Origin: CAWAMR01 sp963783095
GTDB lineage: Bacteria; Planctomycetota; Planctomycetia; Gemmatales; Gemmataceae
Reading direction: 5' to 3'
Assembly: GCA_963783095.1 (NCBI GenBank)
Contig: CAWAMR010000002.1
Span: forward strand, 1,240,001 to 1,304,000
Length of the DNA: 64,000 bases
The position numbers and the translations under genes were made by a program. Below the pieces are notes generated by a model. That model saw nothing but the letters and a program-made list of their open reading frames with translations, was not told the origin of the DNA and searched no databases. Shown here piece after piece: positions 23,735 through 31,878 of the stretch. Each line of letters opens with the position of its first letter. Position 1 is the stretch's first letter.

Positions 23735-26437
23735 ATGCCGACATCGAATGAGATTCGTCAACAATTCATCGACTTTTTTTGTCAGAAGCACGGGCACACC
23801 TTTGTCCCTTCTTCGAGCGTTGTGCCGCTGGATGATCCGACTCTGCTTTTCACCAATGCCGGCATGAATCAGTTCAAGGATGTTTTCCTGGGTACCGGTT
23901 CCCGACCCTATCAGCGCGCGGTAAACACGCAGAAGTGTATTCGCGCCGGCGGCAAACATAACGACCTCGATGATGTCGGCAAGGATACCTATCACCACAC
24001 CTTTTTCGAGATGCTCGGCAACTGGAGCTTCGGCGACTACTTCAAGCGCGAGGCGATTCGCTGGGCCTGGGAGTTGCTCACCGAAGTGTGGAAACTCGAC
24101 AAAACCAGGCTGCACGTCACCGTCTTCGAGGGCGATCCCGATAACGGTGTGCCGCGCGATGATGAGGCGATCGAGTACTGGAAGAGCGAAGCCGGCGTCG
24201 ATCCAAATCACATTCATCTGGGAAACAAGAAAGACAACTTCTGGGAAATGGGGGACACTGGCCCCTGCGGCCCCTGTACCGAGGTTCACATCGACCGCAC
24301 CCCCAATAAAACGGGCGCGAAGCTGGTCAACGCGGGTACTGCCGACGTGATCGAGATCTGGAACCTGGTGTTCATCCAGTTCAATCGCAATGCGGATAAG
24401 TCGTTGACTCCACTGCCTGCAAAGCACGTCGATACGGGAATGGGATTCGAGCGCATCACATCGGTGATACAGGGCAAAGACAGCAACTACGATACCGATG
24501 TGTTTACTCCCATCTTCGACGCGATCCGCGATGTTACCGGTGCACCTCCCTATACAGGAAAACTCGACGATTTGAAGGATACGGCTTATCGGGTGATCGG
24601 CGATCACATCCGCACGCTGACTTTTGCGCTTACCGATGGCGGTTTGCCCGATCGTATCGGACGAGGTTATGTCATTCGCAGCGTCTTGCGCCGGGCGGAA
24701 CGCTATGGCTGGCAACAGTTCGGCACCAAGGCTCCCTTCCTGCACAAGATCGTCAACGTCGTTGTCGATCAGATGGGCAGCGCGTTTCCCGAATTGAAGC
24801 GCGATCCTCAGCGCGTGCGCAGCATCATCTTTGAGGAGGAACAAAGTTTCTTGCGCACGCTCGATCGCGGCCTGAAACTGTTCAATAGTGCGGCGAAAGA
24901 AGCTCGGGAAAACAAGACCAACATCATTAGCGGCAAGACTGCTTTCGACCTGCACACCGAACAAGGTGTATTCATCGACATCACCCAGCAAATGGCTGCC
25001 GAAGCCGGGTTGAACGTCGATCGTGCCGAATACGATCGCATTTTTGAAGAATTTGTCCGCATATCGGGGCAGGGACGAAAGAAGTTCGTCATTACCGCCG
25101 TGAAGGGCGAATTGCCCAAGACCGACGATAGCCCCAAATATCATCCGGAAACGATCGAGGCCATAGTGGTGGGCTGGGTCAAGGACAACACCATCATCCG
25201 GGAGGGAACGCTCTTACCAGGCGAGCCAGTCGGGTTGCTACTGGATCGGACTTGCTTCTATGGCGAACAAGGGGGCCAGGTCGGCGATAGTGGGATGCTA
25301 CGATCCAAGGACGGCGCGGATTTTGCCGTCGAGGATGCCCAGCGAATCGGCGATGCCGTTGTGCATATCGGTACGCTCGAACAAGGGAAACTTTCGGTCG
25401 GCGACAAGGTCAACGTCATGCAATCGACCTCGCGCCGGATCGACATCATGCGCAATCATACCGCGACCCACCTCCTCAATCACGCGCTGCGAAGGGTGCT
25501 GGGAGCACACGTCGATCAGAAAGGTTCGCTCGTGGACGATGAGAAAACACGCTTCGACTTTAGCCACGATAAGCCGATCACCGCCGAAGAAATGCACCAG
25601 ATCGAGGATCGAGTCAATCAACTCATCATCCGCGATTTGCCGGTGACCGCGCTCACCATGCCGCTGGCGGATGCGAAAAAACTTCCGGGTCTGCGCGCGG
25701 TCTTCGGCGAGAAATATCCCGATCCGGTACGAGTCGTAATGATCGGCTCCGCGCAGCCCGAACTCGTGACGGAAGATGATTCGGTGGAGTTTTGTGGTGG
25801 CACGCACATGCCGCGAACGGGATTGATCGGCTACTTCAAGCTCATTGGCCAGGAAGCCGTTGCCAAGGGCGTTCGCCGGATCACCGCCATCACGGGTCGA
25901 GCCTCCTTGACCCATCTGCAATCGACCTCGGCAGCTGTGGATGAACTGACCGCGAAGCTCAATTGCCGGGCGGACGAGTTGCCGGTACGTGTCGAAGCGT
26001 TGCAAGAGGAACTCAAAAAGCTGCAAAAGCAGATGGAAAAGAGCACCGCGGCCAGCTTGGCTGCCGCCATCGACAAACTCATTGACGAAGCACCGACGAT
26101 CGGCGCAACGAAGTTGATCATCAATCAATTGCCTACCGGATCGGTGGAACTCATGCGCACGCAAATCGATCGCATCCGACAAAAAGTCAGCTCAGCGCTG
26201 GTCGTGTTTGGCTGGAGCGAAGAAGAGGGGAAAGTCGGGCTGATCGTGGGTCTGACCAGCGACTTGACGGCAAAAGGGCTGAAGGCAGGCGAGATCATCA
26301 AGCCGTTGGCCGAGATGGTCGGCGGGCGCGGCGGCGGCAAGCCGGACCTGGCCCAGGCCGGCGGCAAAGACGCTGCAAAATTACCCGCAGCGCTGAAGAA
26401 AGCGGTAGAATTAGGGGAGGGCCTGCTTCGGCGTTAA
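23735..26437 (+). CDS. alaS: Alanine-tRNA ligase
   Basis: 900 residues, normal for AlaRS. Cytoplasmic enzyme that charges tRNA-Ala and edits Ser/Gly errors. The N-terminal class II core has motif 1-3 segments (FTNAGMNQFKDVFLG, MGDTGPCGPCTEVHIDR, GMGFERI). The helical tRNA-binding part contains GYVIRSVLRRAERYGW. The editing domain has HTATHLLNHAL near residue 576 and CGGTH near 686, the four Zn/editing ligands. The C-Ala domain has a Gly-rich GGRGGGKPDLAQAGG. The frame is intact over 2.7 kb, which matters when judging the frameshifts elsewhere. Confidence 0.97.
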   Translation: MPTSNEIRQQFIDFFCQKHGHTFVPSSSVVPLDDPTLLFTNAGMNQFKDVFLGTGSRPYQRAVNTQKCIRAGGKHNDLDDVGKDTYHHTFFEMLGNWSFGDYFKREAIRWAWELLTEVWKLDKTRLHVTVFEGDPDNGVPRDDEAIEYWKSEAGVDPNHIHLGNKKDNFWEMGDTGPCGPCTEVHIDRTPNKTGAKLVNAGTADVIEIWNLVFIQFNRNADKSLTPLPAKHVDTGMGFERITSVIQGKDSNYDTDVFTPIFDAIRDVTGAPPYTGKLDDLKDTAYRVIGDHIRTLTFALTDGGLPDRIGRGYVIRSVLRRAERYGWQQFGTKAPFLHKIVNVVVDQMGSAFPELKRDPQRVRSIIFEEEQSFLRTLDRGLKLFNSAAKEARENKTNIISGKTAFDLHTEQGVFIDITQQMAAEAGLNVDRAEYDRIFEEFVRISGQGRKKFVITAVKGELPKTDDSPKYHPETIEAIVVGWVKDNTIIREGTLLPGEPVGLLLDRTCFYGEQGGQVGDSGMLRSKDGADFAVEDAQRIGDAVVHIGTLEQGKLSVGDKVNVMQSTSRRIDIMRNHTATHLLNHALRRVLGAHVDQKGSLVDDEKTRFDFSHDKPITAEEMHQIEDRVNQLIIRDLPVTALTMPLADAKKLPGLRAVFGEKYPDPVRVVMIGSAQPELVTEDDSVEFCGGTHMPRTGLIGYFKLIGQEAVAKGVRRITAITGRASLTHLQSTSAAVDELTAKLNCRADELPVRVEALQEELKKLQKQMEKSTAASLAAAIDKLIDEAPTIGATKLIINQLPTGSVELMRTQIDRIRQKVSSALVVFGWSEEEGKVGLIVGLTSDLTAKGLKAGEIIKPLAEMVGGRGGGKPDLAQAGGKDAAKLPAALKKAVELGEGLLRR

Positions 26438-26440
26438 TAT

Positions 26441-26532
26441 CAGTTCCAAGTTCCAGGTTCCAAGTTCCAAGTTGAAAACCCGAAGGGTTGACGGTCTTCA
26501 ACTTGGAACTTGGAACCTGGAACTTGGAACTA
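26441..26532. repeat. Inverted GTTCCAAGTTCCAGG repeat with conserved loop
   Basis: Left arm 26442-26474 and right arm about 26499-26531 are reverse complements built from CCAAGTTCCAGGTTCCAAG units. The loop AAACCCGAAGGGTTGACGG matches the loop of the copy at 14751. It lies between alaS and the next gene. Confidence 0.8.
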
Positions 26533-26546
26533 ACGAGGGAGTATCC

Positions 26547-26978
26547 ATGTCTGAACCAGCAGCAATCGAAACCGATCCGCGCTTTCCCAGTGGTCCTTGG
26601 GTCGGCTTTTTCACTTATGCGCGCATCCCCGTCAGGTTTTCTATGGATCTTCGGCTCAGCTTTTCAGGTGGAGACATGGTCGGCGATGGCCTGGATTGCG
26701 TCGGACTGTTCACGATTCAGGGGAAGTATGACGTGACGGATGGCGAGTGTTACTGGACGAAGCAGTATCTCGGTAAGCATGGCGTTCATTATCGGGGCTT
26801 CAACGAAGGTAAAGGTATCTGGGGAACCTGGGAACTGAACGATCCTGGCAAAACGACGAAAGGCGGCTTCCACATCTGGCCGGAAGGAATACCCGATCCC
26901 ACGCCGCCGGTGTTGCGCGAGGAAGTGGATTTGCCGAACGAGGTAGAAGCGCCAGAGCGGGAACCGGTACTGGTGTGA
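26547..26978 (+). CDS. Conserved planctomycete protein of unknown function
   Basis: 143 residues from ATG 26547 with GAGGGA upstream; the longer open frame reads through the repeat and is not coding. The protein is beta-rich: FPSGPWVGFFTYARIPVRFS, LRLSFSGGDMVGDGLDCVGL, FTIQGKYDVTDGECYWTKQY, HYRGFNEGKGIWGTWEL. It looks like a small beta-barrel or lipocalin-like domain that recurs in planctomycetes. The C-terminal 25 residues are Pro/Glu-rich. No known function. It may be co-transcribed with alaS, separated only by the repeat. Confidence 0.7.
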   Translation: MSEPAAIETDPRFPSGPWVGFFTYARIPVRFSMDLRLSFSGGDMVGDGLDCVGLFTIQGKYDVTDGECYWTKQYLGKHGVHYRGFNEGKGIWGTWELNDPGKTTKGGFHIWPEGIPDPTPPVLREEVDLPNEVEAPEREPVLV

Positions 26979-26994
26979 AAACCCATCCTTCCCC

Positions 26995-27143
26995 CTAAGT
27001 GGTCCTTTTCGCAATTAACTGTAGGGTTAAGGCCGCAGGCGAGCGTCGCGGCGTAAGCGCGGCGTGGTTGCCATCGCCGGTGCGCTGATCCTCTGTCAAT
27101 AAGTTCGACGCCGAGAAAAATGCGAGCATATCGGCACTGGTTG
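26995..27143 (-). repeat. MITE-like element, copy 1 (truncated, reverse orientation)
   Basis: CTAAGTGGTCCTTTTCGCAA begins a terminal repeat shared with the copies at 29279 and 46889. The GCGTCGCGGCGTAAGCGCGG arm and the central TCTGTCAATAAGTTCGACGC segment follow, and homology stops at about 27143, so the far arm is missing. Confidence 0.7.
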
Positions 27144-27432
27144 GAAAGAGTTGATTCATGAAGGTGGCACATCGAACCGTACTCAAACGAAAGCCGAGTA
27201 TTACCGCGCCGAAGACGTTTTGCGAGTTCTTCGGACAAATTCTCTATCGAATCATGTCGGTAGTGATTGTCCTCTCGATGACGCCAACGATCTAATTTCA
27301 CTACCTCGACTTTCAAATCTGCTGAATTATGGCATAATAAGCACTTGCCCAAATTGCTATCCGCTACGAGCGACGGCCTCTCCCCCATGCGTTCGCGCAT
27401 TCAATACCATTGTTTCGAGGATCTCATTCCCG
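27144..27432. other. Upstream region of the ABC-F gene, no gene seen
   Basis: The open frame here is continuous with the ABC-F frame but has no family character. A TGGCATAAT extended -10-like site lies near 27329-27337. Confidence 0.35.
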
Positions 27433-29228
27433 ATGGCGATTTTATTGCAAATCTCCAAAGCCCATAAGAGCTACGGCGATCAGGTTCTGCTCGACGACGC
27501 CGATGCCACGATCAGCGATGATGTCAAAGTGGGGTTCGTCGGCCGAAACGGTGCCGGCAAAAGTACCCTGCTGCGGGTATTGCTGGGCGAGGAAGAACTC
27601 GACAGCGGCGAGGTTGTCCGCCACCCAAGACTTCGACTCGGCTATCTTCGGCAGCACGATCCGTTTCTTCCCGAAGAAACCGCTCTTGAATTCTTGATGC
27701 GCGACAGCGGGCAGCCGAACTGGAAATGCGGTGAAGTTGCCGGGGAGTTCGAGTTAAAGGGAAGTTACCTCGACGGCCCCATCGCCAAACTTTCCGGCGG
27801 TTGGCAGACGCGCGTGAAACTGGCTGCACTGCTGCTTGCACGAGCCGAACCTTCTGCTGCTCGACGAGCCTACGAACTTCCTCGACCTGCGCACGCAAAT
27901 ACTCTTGGAACACTTCCTGCGCAGCCATCGATGGAGCATGTTTGATCGTCTCGCACGATCGGGCGTTTCTCGGTTCAACGTGTACGCACACGCTCGATCT
28001 GTCACGCGGCAAATTGACCTCCTTTCCCGGCAAGATCGATGCTTTTCTGGAATATCAGCGCGAGAAACGGCTCCACGAAGAGCGGTCGAACGCATCGATT
28101 CATGGCCAAGCAGCGCCATCTGGAGGACTTCATCGCCCGGAACAAGGCCCGCGCCAGCACCGCCAAGCTGGCCCAGTCCAAGGCCAAGCAACTCGAACGA
28201 CTGGAATTGACGGAAATCGCCAGCGACGAGCCGACCGCCAGAATCCGCGCGCCGAGGGTCGAGCCTCGCAAAGGGTCCGCCCTGCGCTGCCGCGAATCTG
28301 GCCATCGGCTATCCCGAACGGCAGATCGCCTCCGACGTCGAACTGGAGATCGATCACGGCTCGCGCGCCGCCATCGTCGGCGACAACGGTCAGGGCAAGA
28401 CGACGTTTCTGCGGACCATCGTCGACTCGCTCAAGCCGCTGGCCGGCGAGGTTCGCTGGGGCTATGGCTGCGAGATCGGCGTTTATGCCCAGCACGTCTA
28501 CACCAGCCTGCCGGAGAAGCAGACGGTGCTCGAATATCTTTACCGGCAGGCTGCCAGCGGCAAGAAGATCCAGGAAGTTCTCGACATCGCCGGAGCCTTT
28601 CTCTTTCGCGGCTCGCACGTCAAGAAGCCGATCTCGGTTCTGTCCGGTGGCGAGCGTGCCCGGCTCTGCCTGGCCGGGCTGCTGCTGAGCGATCACAACA
28701 TATTGGTTCTCGACGAGCCGGGCAACCATCTCGACGTCGACACGGTGGAGGCATCTGGCCGAGGCCTTGCTGGAATACCAGGGTACGTCATTTTCACCAG
28801 CCACGACCGGCATTTCATGAAGCGCGTTGCGACCAGCATCGTGGAAGTGCGCGACGGCCGCGTGACGAACTACAGCGGCAACTATGAATCGTACCTGTAT
28901 CGCGTCAACAAGGAGATCGAGGAAGGCGAGCGCGGAACTGGCCAGCGAGCGCACCAAACTGCCGCCGGAAGTAGCAAAGCCGGTCAAGCCGGCACCGCGT
29001 GCAGCGCAGAAGAGCGAAAAGGAATTGCGCAAGGAACTCAAAACTCTGGAAAAGACGATCGCCCAACTCGACGAGCAGAAACGGCTCCTCAATGCAGCGC
29101 TGCTCAACTCCACCGAAGCAACGGAGGCACTTCGTTTACATAATGAGGTTGCCGCGCTGAGTGTGCCACTGTCCGAGGCCGAAGAACGCTGGTGCCAGCT
29201 TCAAGAGGAGATTGAGGGAACCGCCTGA
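27433..29228 (+). pseudogene. ABC-F family ATPase broken by about seven 1-base indels
   Basis: A soluble tandem ABC ATPase acting on ribosomes (Uup/EttA type). Start ATG 27433 (MAILLQISKAHKSYGDQVLL); first Walker A GFVGRNGAGKST, signature LSGGWQTRVKLA, then in shifted frames LLLLDEPTNFLDL and LIVSHDRAFL. The linker AKQRHLEDFIARNKARASTA follows, then the second Walker A VGDNGQGKTTF, signature LSGGERARLCLAGLL and FTSHDRHFMKR. The C-terminal coiled coil (KSEKELRKELKTLEKTIAQL) ends at 29228. Apparent extra bases lie near 27837, 27942, 28101, 28290, 28753 and 28926, and a missing base near 28785. Repaired length is about 597 residues, normal for Uup-like proteins. Because every motif is preserved, sequence error is plausible. 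Confidence 0.85.
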
Positions 29229-29278
29229 TTCTGATGTGCCGATCGGACAAGTGACGGAAACGGCCGGGATTCTGCCGG

Positions 29279-29500
29279 CTAAGTGGCTCTTTTCGCAATT
29301 AGGTGCAGTTTTGCGCGGTAGGCGAGCGTCGCGGCGTAAGCGCGACGTGGCAACCAGTGTCGGTGCGCTCGCACTTTTTCTCCGCGTCGAATTTGTTGAC
29401 AGAGGATCATCTCACCGGCAGTGGAAGCCACGTCGCGCTTACGCCGCGACGCTCGCCTCGGGCCTTAACCTTGCAGTTGATTGCGAAAAGGGCCACTAAG
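29279..29500 (+). repeat. MITE-like element, copy 2 (full length, about 222 bp)
   Basis: Imperfect terminal inverted repeats of about 35 bp (CTAAGTGGCTCTTTTCGCAA at the left; right end ...TTGCGAAAAGGGCCACTAAG). Sub-terminal 30-bp perfect arms at 29321-29350 and 29428-29457 start GGCGAGCGTCGCGGCGTAAG. The centre includes CGAATTTGTTGACAGAGGAT. No ORF with transposase character. Confidence 0.75.
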
Positions 29501-29572
29501 ATGAGTTCGGCTTTTGCTAACAACGTGACATACTGGTAAGATTGGGTCGTCGCCGATCTGCGGAGCATTCTC

Positions 29573-29815
29573 ATGAGTCATTCTCTACAAGAACTTAAAG
29601 ATGCCGCCGGCAGTTTGCCTCTTAATGAACGGGCGGAACTGGCACATTTTCTTCTCAACTCGCTCGACGACGAGGACGAGAACGAGGTCCGAACCGACTG
29701 GCTCGCCTTGGCCGAGAAACGCATGGCCGACGTCCGGGCCAGCAATGTCGTCGGCATTCCTGCAGAGGAGGTCTTGAGAAACCTGTTGGAGTTGTCCGAA
29801 CTGAGAAACCGATGA
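29573..29815 (+). CDS. Addiction-module component (antitoxin of TIGR02574 type)
   Basis: 80 residues: LQELKDAAGSLPLNERAELA, HFLLNSLDDEDENEVRTDWL, ALAEKRMADVRASNVVGIPA, the usual helix-helix layout of the putative addiction module family, which normally precedes a RelE/ParE toxin. Here the next gene, overlapping by ATGA (29812-29815), is not RelE-like. The protein would be cytoplasmic and would neutralise its partner if this is a working pair. Length and motif match the family well; the partner is the open question. Confidence 0.75.
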   Translation: MSHSLQELKDAAGSLPLNERAELAHFLLNSLDDEDENEVRTDWLALAEKRMADVRASNVVGIPAEEVLRNLLELSELRNR

Positions 29816-30354
29816 CGATTCACGATGCCAAAGCGAACCTGGAGACAGAAGGACTTTATGTCTCGTCCAACGACACCCGCTCCCTGTGGATTGCAGGATG
29901 CGTCCGCGACATGGGGGAAGGGGTCAAGCTTTCCGATGATGCTTGCACCTTGATATGGGATTCGGATCACTGGGTCGCTGTCTTCCCGGCCAAGGGTTTC
30001 TTGACTTACGAAGTTGCCGGTTCACTGTCGGAATTGGTTACTATTATCGCAATGGTCTATGCCCACTACCGGCGAATGAGCGGCTCCTTCAGGGATGCAT
30101 TCGAGCAAACCGTGCCCAATCCGGAGCAGTACCTTATCGGTTGCGCTCCAGCGCCATGTTTGAGTGTATCAGTTAGAATTATAGATTGGAAAGAATTTCA
30201 AATCCAATCATATCTTTCGACAGAGGAGAATCATGTTTTTGCATTCACTCGTTGTAAGTCTCTGTCTCACCTCTTACGTTGCTCCACGCGACCAACCGAA
30301 ATTCACGCCGATTGCGGCCGAAACGATCGCCGAGTACCAAAAACTTGGAGCTGA
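29812..30354 (+). CDS. Unknown protein coupled to the addiction-module gene; 3' end probably run-on
   Basis: It starts by ATGA overlap with the antitoxin gene. Residues 1-120 look globular: LWIAGCVRDMGEGVKLSDDA, DHWVAVFPAKGFLTYEVAGS, LSELVTIIAMVYAHYRRMSG, SFRDAFEQTVPNPEQYLIG. After about residue 122 the frame runs through non-coding sequence and then 122 bases into the next gene in another frame, so the true stop was probably lost or frame-shifted near 30160. No RelE, PIN or HicA features are seen. The domain resembles planctomycete proteins of unknown role; an antidote or toxin role is speculative. Confidence 0.5.
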   Translation: MTIHDAKANLETEGLYVSSNDTRSLWIAGCVRDMGEGVKLSDDACTLIWDSDHWVAVFPAKGFLTYEVAGSLSELVTIIAMVYAHYRRMSGSFRDAFEQTVPNPEQYLIGCAPAPCLSVSVRIIDWKEFQIQSYLSTEENHVFAFTRCKSLSHLLRCSTRPTEIHADCGRNDRRVPKTWS

Positions 30355-30996
30355 ATACGGGCTATTTGAAATCAACGGCCGCGGATACGTGTTATTCCGT
30401 CCAAGGACAGACTATGAGGCATTGACAGAATATGAGGCGACGCTGGTGCCAGGGTTTAAGTTCGATTCACTTGCCGCAGGTGCTCTCGATAAGTTACCGC
30501 CGATTGCTGTCCCATTCGGGCTTGCCTTTTGTGACCCGGAAATGTCGGACTCGGAAATAGGGAAGCTGAAAAAGTTCAAGAATCTCACGGTCCTTTCCCT
30601 TTGGTACGCGAGAGTAACCGGTATCGGCTTGAAGGAGCTTGCAGGCCTCGAGTGGCTTTCCGCGCTTGACCTTTCCTCGACAAAGGTGACCGATAACGAC
30701 TTGAAGTCACTAAAAGGGTTGAAAAACGTACGGCGCTTTCGCTTTCTTGTGCTTTTGAGGTGACGGATGCGGGAATGAAAGAACTCAAAGAACTCCACCA
30801 CCTCCGGGTGCTTGATCTCGATGAAACGCGCGTGACCGATCTCGGAGTCAAGGTACTGAAAGAAGTCAAGAGCCTCACCAGATTGAACGTCTTCGAAACG
30901 GAAGTGACTGATGCTGGGGTAAAGGAACTGACGGAAAGTTTGCCCAATTGCAAAGTTGTGATTGGAAAAAACACCGGCAGACTGATCCCTCACTAA
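30233..30996 (+). pseudogene. Leucine-rich-repeat exported protein with one -1 frameshift
   Basis: ATG 30233 follows GAGGAG. Signal peptide (MFLHSLVVSLCLTSYVA), then KFTPIAAETIAEYQKLGAEY, a start shared with the LRR gene at 43452-44642, so the two are paralogues. LRRs of about 24 residues follow (LKELAGLEWLSALDLSSTKV, TDNDLKSLKGLKN). Near 30730 a base is missing; the next frame reads TALSLSC, then VTDAGMKELKELHHLRVLDL and two more repeats to the stop at 30996 (LPNCKVVIGKNTG). The intact protein would be about 254 residues. The role is unknown; LRR arrays of the V-T-D-x-G-L-K-x-L type are common in planctomycete envelopes. Confidence 0.75.
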
Positions 30997-31173
30997 CTCA
31001 ATGGTTTAGGGAGTGGCCCAGATGCAACAAGTCGAAACAGCCATTGGTCCAGACGATGGTGGATTCCGTCTTCCGAAGTGCTGCTCCGAGTGAATGCAGT
31101 TCTTTCGCCGCAATGAATTTGGAGGCCAGCGGAGTTTCGCATGGGGAAACCGTAAGCACTGGATGCTCGGATT

Positions 31174-31634
31174 TCACTCGAATACCTCAGGAGGATCCAC
31201 CGGCGGTTCAGGAGGCAGCATTGCCGTTCTTATGTCCATAAGAGTTCCCTCGGCTTCAAAGTTTGAATCGAGAGCGTGGGTATCTGGGTCGGTGCTAAGA
31301 ATCTTGGTGCATTGGATTTCGTGTCCATCAAAGGCATAAGTTTGGCCCCATCCGTATCCAGACTCCGATTGAATGTTTATTGCGACGGTCACACTCTTGA
31401 TTGCGTTGCGAAGGATGGCTTCAAGCGCCGCTGGAGTGCCAACCAAATGAAGAGTCAGCGGGATGGCATCCGCTGCACAACCGGCAATTGCCATGGGACC
31501 ACGGAAAGTGAAGGTACATGGCATCTGCCCCGTGCTGTCGGCCTGCGGTTCTTGAGGCCTACCGGCAGAATGCCAAGCAGTTGTTCATTCAGGTAAACAC
31601 TCAAAGCAATCTCGGGTCGGACCTTGTTCGACAT
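31174..31634 (-). pseudogene. Hypothetical protein, apparently broken by one -1 frameshift
   Basis: ATG 31634 opens a short frame (MSNKVRPEIALSVYLNEQLL, GILPVG). Near 31562 a missing base would join it to the frame that continues RPQEPQADSTGQMPCTFTFR, GPMAIAGCAADAIPLTLHLV, TVAINIQSESGYGWGQTYAF and ends PPEPPVDPPEVFE. The second frame alone has an ATG at 31524 (116 residues). The protein looks like a small beta-rich domain; I do not recognise the family. The joined reading is inference. Confidence 0.45.
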
Positions 31635-31878
31635 TGGACGAACTCCAAATAAATATTGCCGTGCAGGCTTACTCTCTCGGAATGCTGAAATCCCTTAGAC
31701 CGTAAATGAATCTGTTGCCGCCGTCACATTCCATGCGTCAAGCTCAACCGCGCAGCTTGAAGTTAATTTTGAAAAATCCACTATCTTCAATGACGGCACT
31801 GCGCGCCTGGGTTTGCGAAGCAGATTTCAGCACGGACTTTGACCAATTTTGCCACCTCACCCCTTCACTTCCGCTCGA

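Noticed and set aside
24000..25144. Minus-strand ORF overlapping alaS (23693-25144)
   Set aside because: Shadow of alaS, which is complete and has all motifs.
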